Shown: positions 1 to 9,630 of the stretch, piece by piece
Position numbering within the stretch: position 1 is the stretch's first letter
Layout: each line of letters starts with the position of its first letter
Source: Burhinus oedicnemus
Lineage: Eukaryota; Chordata; Aves; Charadriiformes; Burhinidae
Length of the DNA stretch: 64,000 bases
Assembly (NCBI GenBank): GCA_008921705.1
Contig: VFFE01007644.1
Span: forward strand, 4,429 to 68,428
Direction of reading: 5' to 3'
The notes under the pieces: model-generated
What the model saw: only the letters and a program-made list of their open reading frames with translations
What the model was told of the DNA's origin: nothing
Database searches by the model: none
Made by a program: the position numbers and the translations under genes

Positions 1-1160
1 AGGCAAAATAGTCTCAGCTCTCTCAGCCTTTCCTCATAAGGGAGGTGCTCCAATCCCCCAGTCACCTTTGTTGCCCTACGCTGGACTCTCTCCAGTAGTT
101 CCCTGTCCCGCTTGAGCTGGGGAGCCCACAACTGGGCACAGTATTCCAGTTGTGGCCTCACCAGTGCCGAGTAGAGGGGGAGAATGACCTCCCTCGACCT
201 GCTGGCCACACTCTTCCCTATACAGCCCAGGATTCCATTGGCCTTCCTGGTGACAAGGGCACATTGCTGGCTCATGGATAATTTACTATCTGCCAGGACC
301 CCCACATCCTTCTCCTCAGAACTGCTTTCCAGCAGGTCCACCCCTAGCCTATATTGGTGCCTAGCGTTCTTCCTCCCCAGGTGCAGGACCCTACACTTGC
401 TCTTGTTGAACCTCATTAGTTTCTTCTCTGCCCAGCACTCCAGCCCGTCCAGGTCATGCTGCATGGCAGCGTGGCCCTCTGGAGTGTCAGCCACCCCTCC
501 CACTTTGGTATCATCAGCGAACTTGCTGAGGATACACTCTGTCCCCTCATCCAGGTCATTGATGAATAGATTGAACAAGATTGGACCGAGTACTGACCCC
601 TGGGGGACACCACTGGTTACAGGCCTCCAACTTGACACTGCTCCATTAATCACAATCCTCTTAGTTCTGTCACACAGCCAGCTCTCAATCCACCTCGCTG
701 TCTCCTTGTCTAGCCCACACTTCCTCAGCTTCCTAATGAGGATGTTTTGGGAGACAGTGTCAAAAGCCTTGCGGAAGTCAAGGTAGATGACGTCTACTGC
801 TCTCCCCTCATCCAGCCAACCACTTATAACCTCATACAAGGCTATCAGATTGGTCAAGCATGATTTACCCTTGTGAAATCCGTGTTGACCACTTCCAACA
901 ACTTCCTGTTCATCAGCGTGTTTGGAGATGACATCCAGAACAAGTCGCTCCATTACCTTCCTAGGGACGGAGGAGAGACTAACCGACCTGTAGTTCCCTG
1001 AGTCCTCCTTCTTGCCCTTTTTGAAGATTGGAGCGATGACAGCCTTCTTCCAGTCCTCAGGCACCTCTCCTGTTCCCCATGACCTTCCAAAGATGATGAA
1101 GAGTGGTCTAGCAATAACATCTGCCAGCTCTCTCAGCACTCACAGGTGCATCCCATCAGT
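1..1160 (-). mobile_element. CR1 LINE copy A, truncated at both ends
   Basis: A CR1 non-LTR retrotransposon read on the minus strand. Its 3' end lies beyond the left edge of the window. The 5' end is a truncation: CR1 similarity fades at about 1156-1160, just upstream of the residues DGMHL that precede the conserved VLREL segment. The copy carries most of the reverse transcriptase and no endonuclease. 5' truncation is the usual outcome of target-primed reverse transcription. The long intact frame points to a younger insertion than copies C or G. CR1 identity rests on recognised protein motifs, not on a database search. Confidence 0.95.
3..1139 (-). pseudogene. CR1 ORF2 reverse transcriptase fragment (copy A)
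   Basis: The minus strand stays open for 379 codons from 1139 to the window edge. The order of motifs is that of CR1 ORF2: [20 protein letters not shown], an NYRSVSLSS block, [11 protein letters not shown], motif A ([12 protein letters not shown]), motif B ([10 protein letters not shown]), and motif C as FADD at 510-521, followed by KCRVLHLG and the C-terminal [20 protein letters not shown] stretch. The catalytic aspartates are present. The nearest upstream stop is a TGA at 1140-1142 where the family normally has an Arg codon (CGA), so it looks like one CpG transition. Endonuclease, N-terminal region and C-terminus are missing, so it cannot work as an autonomous element. It has no neighbouring host gene. 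Confidence 0.93.
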
Positions 1161-4100
1161 GTATGCATGGAGATGACAGTGAAACAGAACAGATGGCAGC
1201 CTTGCAAGCTTCCTTACTTTGTTGGTCTTCAACATTGTCCAGAAGAAATTCTCTATAAAGATGAAAGGTCGACCAGTTTCCACTTCTATATTGGCTAACT
1301 TCTCATCAACTGCTAGCCATCATTTTATTATACAAACCTCGAGTCAAGGAGAAATAAACTACCTATCAGTTTATACAAGAAAAGGCTGAAAAAAACAATA
1401 TCACCTGGGGATGCAAAATTATTTGTAGCGCTCATTTGCAATAGCAATGGAGAGAGGGAAGTCTTCATCTTGTATCTACTCTTCAGCTCTTTCCCATGCC
1501 TGCCCATTCAAAGAAGCTTCTACTGTTTCTAGAGATGTTAGTAATTACAGGAGGAAACATATTTTCAGTGGAATGTGATGATTTGAATGGAATGTGAAGA
1601 CATGAAGTAATAATAACGGTTAACAGGCCATGGGTTAATGAAGTAGTTTTTCAGTTTCCTTGCAAACTGTGGTGTTTTTTCCTACTTCTGAAAAAAAATC
1701 ACAGTGTTAAAATCCGACTTGGTTGCAAAGATAGTAATTAAAGTTCAAAGCCAGTTGTAGTAAGAGCCAGTTATAGCCAAAATATTGCATTGTATGTGTG
1801 GGTAGGATTTTGCTGCACGGTTTTATCAGCTTAAGGCTCTAGTATTTCCATTTTTGTTGTTACCTGAGAAATCCATTTCTAGAATAGTTTGTTCATGATG
1901 CTACTAACCTACTGTAAGTACATAAGATTTGTCCTTCAGACACTGCACAGCCGTCCTGTCAGATTTTGAAACGATTTAATAAAATTATTGTTGACTTTGG
2001 CTTGTTTAATGGTCTGGAACCTTTTTGTATTAACCATTTGCATATTCCTAATGGATGAAGAAAAACTGTGAGGTATATCTCTGTCAGCTGTTTGTCAGTC
2101 ATAAGCATCACCTTGTAACATTTGGACAGAAAGGCATTTTTTTCCCATATTCCCTTTTCACATGTTTTCGCTTCTTGCCATTCTTCGCTTAGCGTTACCA
2201 CGTATCTTAAACTGAATTTATGAAGCTGATGTGAAATGAGGTGCATAAATAAGCCTTTTATTGTATATTTATGCCCAATATGGCAAGGCTGCGAACCTGA
2301 ACCTTTTATGTTCAGTAGCAAAAGCCAAACTTAAAAATACAGGAGTTTGATCAGGTCTGGTGAACGCACAGTCTTATGTTAAAGGAGGAAAATCAAAGTA
2401 TCAGGAGTGAGTGAAGATTTAGATATGGAAGAATATTCAGTACAATTAATTAACATTACCCTTTTATTTCTAAGGAGTGAATATAAAAGTTATTTTATTC
2501 CAAGCCGTTATTATTCTTTATATCCAGTAAGAACTGGGGAAAATGTACAGTGATTTGTAATATAAAGAAGAGAAGTTATGTTTGTGCTAGAATCAGAAAC
2601 ATGAAATATGTGGTAATTTCATTCTTTGAGTGTCCCTTTTGTTGTCTCAACTATTACATTTGGTTTTTATTAAGTAAGAAAGATTATCTTTCATCTTAAC
2701 AAATGCCTTGCTCTTTTACTTGCTAATGAGAAAAAATGCCTTTCACAGCAAATTTAGTTGTAAATGTTGTCAGTAGAAGTCTGCCCTGGTTATTTTCTGG
2801 ACTTCTCTGTGTTCAGGTTATTATAGAATGCTATTGGTATTTTGTAATTTTTTGTGATATTATTAGTATGGTGTCAGTATATACATGGGACGTTAACACT
2901 GGAGTTAGAGAGAGAAAGCAAGAAAGAAAGCAAAAATGCTTTTCTGTTCCAAGGAGTTAGTAAATGCTTGTGAACTCAGAACTAAATTTTTGGGCAGTAA
3001 GTGGAACAGGAGAGGATCATTCTGAGGAACAGTTTATTACAAATCAATCAAAAAGAATTCATAACAGCATACATTCCAGATTTTTCCTCATGAAAGTATT
3101 TTTGCTTTCCAAAGTGAGACCTGTCCGTCCTCCATTAACTAATATTTTTTGAACCTCACAGCCTCTTCTCTCAAACTAATACCCAAAACATGAGACAGCT
3201 GTACAATCAGAAAAGGTTTGTCTCCATGTCTCCCGTTGCATTTCATTTGCCATATATATAATATATAAAATATATAAATATTAACTGAAGAAGAGATTTC
3301 AACATTACCACGGTCCTTCAAAGGAGTGAATTCTAGTTTCGGAATAGTTTCTCAGTTTCCCTCTCTCAACTGAGAATAATCATTTATCTGAAAAGGAGCA
3401 ACTACACAGAGGTATTAATGTTTAAGGCAATCACCTGGCATGTACAAAGGGCAGGTGAGTTCAGGAAACTCTCCAAATTTGAAATAAATATTGGACTCAT
3501 TCTTAAAACTATCTGATCCCTTTCAGACTGGTTACTTATGATCTCCCAAAGTTCAATATTTTGTCAAGAGGCCATAACATGGCTGGATATAGACAAAGTC
3601 ACACTGAAAGCATGGAAAGTAACCTATATAACAATGTACAATATGTTATTGGATACTGAAAAAATGTGGGAAATGTTTGAGAAGGAGGTAGTAATTTAGT
3701 TCTGTTTGGGGAAATGAAGATTAACTGAGAGTTGGCACGTAACTTGTTAAGAAAGTTTTATCGGATTTCACGTGATTGGGTCAACCAAGATTAAACAAGG
3801 GACCCTGTTGTACTGAACATAAAATGAAGGGTGGCATAGCTTATGCTGTGTTTCCTTATTTTATATGTTCAGGGTGCTTAAACCTTATCTGGAATTTTTA
3901 CAGCTTTATTTTCTAAACATTTTTTTTTTTAATAACAATTTCTCTCTACACTCCTGACATTTCCACTTTTTCAAGCAGTTCCTTGCATACCCATGTGACC
4001 TATGCATGGTCTCCATTCTTCAACTTCCTATCATGCAAATTGGCCTAATATCCCCATTCAAAAAACACAGTTTTCTCCCAAGTCCTATCTTAAACAGATA

Positions 4101-4239
4101 ATTATCCTTACCAATTGAATTCTAATAATTTCTTTTCCTCTTTGACAGATTTCTCCATCCCTACAACATAATGAAATACACATGCTTCACAAGCATGGCT
4201 GTGAACAGAAGCTAACCAGCTTATTATAGATCTATATAT

Positions 4240-4264
4240 AAAACATCTATATTATAGATGTTTT
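4240..4264. repeat. Perfect 11-bp inverted repeat, 3-bp loop
   Basis: AAAACATCTAT (4240-4250) is followed by ATT and then by its exact reverse complement (4254-4264). It sits in AT-rich DNA, so chance is a fair explanation. No function is suggested. Confidence 0.85.
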
Positions 4265-4405
4265 TTTCCCTTCCAAGGGAAAGGACAAAGGAGAAGGATA
4301 ACTTGTAATGCCCCTCTTCAGAAGGGATTTTACCACTCTAGTCTTGAGGAAACCAGCCATTTACGCTGAGGGACATGTAGTCCAGAGCTCTGCCTGTCCT
4401 CTTTT

Positions 4406-4426
4406 TGTGTGTGTGTGTGTCTGTGT
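4406..4426. repeat. (TG)n microsatellite
   Basis: About seven TG units followed by an interrupted CTGTGT stretch. A simple repeat. Confidence 0.9.
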
Positions 4427-4552
4427 CTATTCCCTAAGAAGAGTACCTGCCTCAAAGCCTTTGCTTCTGTTACATGTTTACTAAATCAAACACACAGGTA
4501 GTCTCAGTACGAAATGATAGCTGTCTTACAGATATTCAGTTCCCTAGCTTTT

Positions 4553-5345
4553 CACAGAATCACAGAATCACCGGGGTTGGAAGGGACCTCTGGAGATCAT
4601 CTAGTCCAAACCCCCTGACAGAGCAGGGACACCTACAGCAGGTTGCACAGGGTGGCGTCCAGGCAGGTTTGGAATGTCTCCGGAGTCGGAGACTCCATCA
4701 CCTCTCTGGGCAGCCTGTTCCAGTGCTCTGCCACCCTCAAAGGAAAGAAGTTCCTCCTCATGTTTAGATGGAACTTCCTATGGTCAAGTTTGTGCCCATT
4801 ACCTCTTGTCCTATCACTGGGCACCACCGAAAAAAGACTGGTGCCATCCTCCTGGCACCCTCCCGTCAAGTATTTATAAGTGTTGATGAGATCCCCCCTC
4901 AGTCTTCTCTTCTCCAGACTAAAAAGACCCAAGTCCCTCAGCCTTTCCTCATAAGAAAGATGTTCCAGTCCCCTAATCATCTTTGTAGCCCTCTGCTGTG
5001 CCCTCTCCAGCAGTTCCCTGTCCTTCTTGAACTGGGGAGCCCAGAACTGGACACAGGACTCCAGATGTGGCCTCACCAGGGCACAGTAGAGGGGAAGGAT
5101 GACCCCCCGTGACCTGCTTGCCACACTCCTCTTGATGTACCCCAGGATGCCATTGGCCTTCTTGATCACAAGGGCACATTGCTGGCTCATGGTCATCCTG
5201 TTGTCCACCAGGACTCCCAGGTCCCTTTCCACAAAGCTGCTTTCCAGCAGCTCAGCCCCTAACCTGTACTGGTGCATGGGGTTATTCCTCCCCAGGTGCA
5301 GTACCTTACACTTGCCCTTGTTGAACTTCATGAGGTTTCTCTCTG
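4553..5345 (-). mobile_element. CR1 LINE copy B, 5'-truncated
   Basis: The 3' end is complete: on the plus strand the element begins at 4553 with two CACAGAAT units, the CR1 terminal octamer repeat read in reverse. The 5' truncation is at about 5345, inside the RT sequence just before the NLMKFN motif. It shares its 3' UTR pattern (GACCTCTGGAGATCATCTAG on the plus strand) and most of its protein sequence with copy H, so both belong to one subfamily, in opposite orientation and about 47 kb apart. A 38-bp direct duplication overlaps its 5' junction. Confidence 0.95.
4633..5343 (-). pseudogene. CR1 RT C-terminal fragment (copy B)
   Basis: An uninterrupted frame of about 236 codons, including about four codons upstream of the Met at 5331, ends at a natural stop after ATLCNLL. 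Visible landmarks are [17 protein letters not shown], the LGVLVDN and MSQQCAL segments, [43 protein letters not shown] and [18 protein letters not shown]. These lie downstream of the catalytic FADD motif, which is lost with the 5' end. The fragment has no enzymatic core and is not expected to act. The absence of stops and frameshifts across its whole length suggests a recent insertion. Plus-strand open frames overlapping it are antisense shadows. Confidence 0.93.
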
Positions 5346-5398
5346 AAGCTAAGCTACAATAAGATCTGAAGATTGTACCTCTGAAGATAAGCTACAAT
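5341..5398. repeat. 38-bp-period direct repeat at the CR1 B 5' junction
   Basis: The 20-mers at 5341-5360 and 5379-5398 differ at one base (C at 5349, A at 5387) and are offset by 38 bp. The first copy overlaps the last CR1 bases (CTCTG). Confidence 0.85.
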
Positions 5399-7360
5399 AT
5401 CAATTCAACAGTTTTTCTTCTGTTTTTCTGAAAAGCTATTATTAGCAAAATTGAAAATGAAAAATGTCTGTGACAAATAAGGTCGGCCTTGCTCCTGAAT
5501 ATAATTTGTTCTTAGCATGCTGGTATTACTGTTATGGCTATTATGACATATCTATGAATAAATAGTTCATATTATAAAGAGATCTATTTCCATTCCAAGT
5601 AATGCTTTTTCATTTTTCACTAGAAATATTCAACCAGAATGTGATTTACAAGTATTACCTAGTTTTTATGTTACAATGTTTTTTTCTGTTAGATACTCAC
5701 ATACACATTTGTACATATATAGGCATACATATATTCATATATATATTAATACAGTTTTGAATCTGCCAATTTGAATTATGAAATCATATAACTACTGCAA
5801 AAAGAGCAAGCAATTCTTGTTGCATCAAAAAAGACTCAATATACACACTGTTATGATTATAATAAAAATTCATGACAGTGAAAACATTAACATTTCAAAT
5901 ATGATGTTAGAGTGACAAAATCCCCTTTGCAGTGTGTCTTTATATACTTCTTTAGTCTTTCAGAATCTCACTTTTCTGTGCAAATGCTGTCAAAGAAATG
6001 AATGCAGTATGTTTTTAGGCAACCCTGGAATCACTATGTTTAAAGCTCGAACACAGATCAAAGGAGAGATATAGAAGTTAAAGAGAAAGGAAATCCTTAT
6101 GTTCTTTCCACGTATCAGACTCTGGAGCATATGTTTGAATGAGTATGAAAATAGAGCTGCAATGATTAGACAATTCACTGTTATTTTAGAACAGTTACTA
6201 CAGATGAAGAGAATTTCTGTGAAACGAGAAGACAGTCAACCAGTTTAAGCTTGCAGGTATAATCTCAGAGGATAAACTGTGCCTCGTTGAATATTTAGCC
6301 TTCTGCCATCATGAAAGTGTGTTCTTCTGTTTTCTGTTTCTAGATGCTGAATGCCATACTCTCATAGAGATTACGTCATTGCAAAATTTCAAAGCAACTA
6401 TTTTTTTGTGTCTGTATGCTGTTACGGAGAAATATGTACCTTCAGTACCGAAGCTAGAAAGGTGGTTGGTTTTGGTTGTTTTTTTCTTTTTCCACAGGAA
6501 AAAAACATTGTATTTCACAGAGTAAACTTTATGTGTTTATACAGTTGAATAAATATTTTACGGGGAAAATATAAATCAGTTTTCCATTGAGATGTTCTGG
6601 AGTAGTTGGAAGACATATTTACTGAAATTAATCTTATATTTGTGGTTTTTTTAGTTTGCTTTACTACATAAAATGAAAACAAGTTTTAGTTTGAGAAAAC
6701 AATTAATGGCTGCCTGCAACTATGCCTAAAACATGTAATCTGGGAATACCCAGTCTGGGTCTTTGGATACAAATGCATGTTTTTGTCCAAAAATCCAGGA
6801 GTGCATTATCTCCTTCCCACTTGTGACCTAGTTAACATAAAAGGAAATCTGGAAGTGTGGCCAAGCCAGGAGCCATGGCATGCTTCCCATCTCCCTAAAT
6901 CAGAGAAACAAGTCTGTGGAACATGACGGTTGCCTAAAAGATGCCAAACTATACTAAGTATGTTCAAGTAGAAAAAAACATATTTTGACTAAACGCATTC
7001 CCATGTAGATATTTCAGAAAAAGTCATTAATAAAAAAGATGCTGTTTTGGCAATAGATAACCTCTTTTAAGTTTGAATACCTGCAAAATAAAAGTACATA
7101 CCAAATTACAGCTGGATTGGAAATCAGTCCCTTTTTGTTGTGATTGCTAATTATCTCACGCCTCTTCTTGAAGTGCTTTCTATAGAAATATGAAAGCTAA
7201 TTATAGGCATTTTCCATCTTCTTTTAAAGGACAGATAACTTCATAATATTTTGGATTACTAGCTAGTACTGTAATATTCAAGCTGCTAACTGAGTGTATG
7301 ATAGCTCCTTGGCATTATCTTCTCTGTTCCCAGGCAAATCTTTCAAGCTCCGTGTCTAAT
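5399..7360. other. Unique AT-rich DNA, no gene recognised
   Basis: No coding or RNA gene is apparent. There is an AT/ACATA-rich simple stretch at about 5697-5750 and several short T runs. The frames between 6309 and 6548 are short and lie in an AT-rich tract on both strands, which argues against coding. Confidence 0.7.
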
Positions 7361-7453
7361 TAGAATCGTACAATCACAGAATGGTTTAGGTTGGAAGGGA
7401 CCTTAAAGATCATCTAGTTCCAAACCCCCTGCCCTCAGCAAGGACACCTCCCA

Positions 7454-8873
7454 CTAGATCTGGTTGCTCAAAGCTCCATCCAGCCTGGCCTTGAACACTT
7501 TCAGGGATGGGGCCTCCACAACTTCCCTGGGCAACCTGTTCCAGTGCCTCAACACCCTCATAGTGAAAAATTTCTTCCTGAGATCTATATAAATCCACCC
7601 TCTTCTAGTTTGAAGCCATTACCCCTCATCCTATCACTACATGCCCTTGTAATAAGTCCCTCTCCATCTTTCCTGTAGGCCCCCTTTACGTACTGGAAGG
7701 TTGCTATAACGTCTCCCCTCAACCTTTTCTTCTCCAGGCTGAAAAACCCCAACTCTCTCAGTCTGTCCTCATAGGGGAGGTGCTCCAGACCTCTCATCAT
7801 CTTTGTGGCCCTCCGCTGGACTTGGTCCAACAGGTCCCTGTCCTTATGCTGGGGCCGCCAGAGCTGGACGCAGTACTCCAGGTGCGGTCTCACAAGGGTG
7901 GAGTAGAGGGGCAGAATCACTTCCCTCGACCTGCTGACCACGCTTCTCTTGATGCAGTCCAGGATACAGTTAGCATTCTGGGCTGCAAGTGTACATGGCT
8001 GGCTCATGTTGAGCTTCTCATCAACCAACACCCCCAAGTCCTTCTCCTCAGGGCTACTCTTGATCCATTCTCCACTCAGTCTGTATTTGTGCATGGGTTT
8101 GCCCCATCCCACGTGCAAGACCTTGCACTTGGCCTTGTTGAACTTCATGAGGTTTGCACAGGCCCACTTCTCAAGCTTGTCCAGGTCCCTTTGGATGGCA
8201 TCCCTTCCCTCAAGCGTGTCAACCGCTCCACACAGCTTGGTGTTGTCAGCAAACTTGCTGAGGGTGCACTCAATCCCAACATCCATGTCACCAACAAAGA
8301 TGTTAAATAGTACCAGTCCCAGTAATGACCCCTGAGGAAATCCACTCTTCACTGCTTGCCACTAGGACATCAATCCATTGACTGCAACGCTTCGAGTGTG
8401 ACCAACCAGCCAATTCCTTATCCATTGAGTGGTCCATCTGTCACATCCATGTCTCCAATTTAGAGACAAGAATGTTGTGTGGGACAGTGTCAAATGCCTT
8501 GCACAAGTCCCGGTAAATTATGTCAGTTGCTCTTCCCTTATCCACCAATGCTGTAACCCTGTTGTAGAAGGCCACCAAACACGATTTGCCCTTAGTGAAG
8601 CCATGTTGGCTGTCACCAATCACCTCCTTATTTTCCATGTGCCTCAGCAGAGTTTCCAGGAGTGTCTGCTCCATGATCTTGCTGGGCACAGCGGAGAGGC
8701 TGACTGTTCTGTAGTTCCCTGGGTCTTCCTTTTCTCCCTTTTTAAAAATGGGCATTATGTTTCCACTTTTCCAGTCAGCGGAAACTTCACCAGACTACCA
8801 TGACTTCTCAAATATGATGGATAGTGGCTTGGCAACTTCATCCACCAGTTCCCTCAGGACCTGTGAATGAATG
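7454..8873 (-). pseudogene. CR1 ORF2 reverse transcriptase remnant (copy C)
   Basis: Decayed RT on the minus strand. It starts at [20 protein letters not shown] and is soon broken by a stop after FEKSW. Recognisable pieces are [32 protein letters not shown], motif A ([13 protein letters not shown], with Arg where Leu is usual), motif B ([15 protein letters not shown]) and motif C as FADN at 8242-8253, so the second catalytic Asp is Asn. Several stops fall between about 8340 and 8440. From the Met at 8352 the frame is open to 7585, past [20 protein letters not shown]. It then shifts frame before the C-terminal LSNQI and the stop at 7454-7456. The copy is non-functional. Confidence 0.9.
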
Positions 8874-8875
8874 GG

Positions 8876-9630
8876 CTTTATCCCACGGTACTCTGCCAAG
8901 CAGATCCCTGAAGAGGCCAAAGTCTGCTCTCCTGAAGATCAGGGTAGCGAGCTTACTGTGCACCCTCCTTGCCGCCCTAAGGATCTTGAACTCCACCATC
9001 TCATGGTTGCTACAGCCAAGGCTGCCCTTGAACTTCACATTCCCCACCAGCCCCTCCTCATTGGTGAGAACAAGGTCCATCGTAGCACCTCTCCTCATTG
9101 GCTCTTCTATCACTTGCAGAAGGAAGTTGTCATCGATGCATTCCAGGAATCTCCTGGATTGCTTATGCCCTGCTGTGTTGTCCTCTCAACAGATAGTGGG
9201 GTGGTTGAAGTCCCCGATGAGGACCAGGGCTTGTGAATGTGTGGCTGCTCCTATCTGTCCATAGAGTGCTTCATCCACTCAGTCTTCCTCGTTGGGTGGC
9301 CTGTAGCAGACCCCCACTGCAACATCACCTGTCCCTGCCCTCTCTTTTATCAAGACCCATAAGATCTCAGTCGGCTCCTCATTCATCCCCAGGTGGAGCT
9401 CCATGCACTCCAGCTGGTTCTTGACATAGAGAGCAACACCCCCTCCTCGTCTTCCTTGCCTGTCCTTCCTGAAGAGCCTGTATCCTTCCATTCCAACATT
9501 CCAGTCATAGGAACCATCCCACCATGTTTCCGTGATGCCAGTGAGATCATAGCCCTGCAGGCATGCACATATCTCTAGATCCTCTTATTTATTCCCCATG
9601 CTACATGCATTTGCATAGAGGCAGTCCTCC
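8876..9630 (-). pseudogene. CR1 ORF2 endonuclease domain remnant (copy C)
   Basis: Exonuclease-endonuclease-phosphatase-fold domain that nicks target DNA to prime reverse transcription. In order on the minus strand: LYANACSMGNK, CLQGYDLTGITETWWDGSYDW, GRRGGGVALYV, VGVCYRPPN, the catalytic GDFN motif (9204-9215), then DLVLTNEEGLVGN and GCSNHEMVEF. The last is the S-D-H catalytic motif with Asn in place of Asp (9003-9011). The reading frame contains a stop after GNK, a TGA after PPNEED and a TGA where Trp is expected after PTIC. It ends in [16 protein letters not shown], where the deletion joins it to the RT. It is inactive on several counts. Confidence 0.88.

Larger units (their letters stand above)
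1161..4552. other. Unique AT-rich DNA, no gene recognised
   Basis: Between CR1 copies A and B I see no coding potential: the short open frames have no recognisable motif. The stretch holds a GAAA-rich purine tract at about 2907-2936, an AT-rich run at about 3253-3283, an 11-T run near 3920, a small perfect hairpin at 4240-4264 and a TG repeat at 4406-4420. Confidence 0.7.
7361..9630 (-). mobile_element. CR1 LINE copy C with endonuclease and RT, internally deleted
   Basis: The most complete CR1 structure in the window. The 3' end, at about 7361 on the plus strand, shows a degenerate octamer tail (an ACAGAATGG-like unit). Reading on the minus strand, the element runs from about 9630 (LYANACSMGNK, the usual entry to the endonuclease) through an apurinic-type endonuclease, then passes abruptly at about 8875-8885 to the start of the RT domain. 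It skips the linker that normally separates them, roughly 160 codons judged from the family pattern I remember. Many stops and frameshifts follow. It is older than copies A, B, E and H. Its RT resembles copy E. Confidence 0.93.

Noticed and set aside
184..786. 200-codon plus-strand open frame
   Set aside because: It is antisense to the CR1 RT frame of copy A, whose motifs are unmistakable on the minus strand.
4474..5362. Several plus-strand frames of 70 to 114 codons
   Set aside because: All are antisense shadows of CR1 copy B.
6309..6548. Overlapping frames on both strands
   Set aside because: Low-complexity, AT-driven, no motif; a T-rich run on one strand becomes poly-Lys on the other.
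7780..9264. Plus-strand frames of 120 to 176 codons
   Set aside because: Antisense to the RT and endonuclease of copy C.
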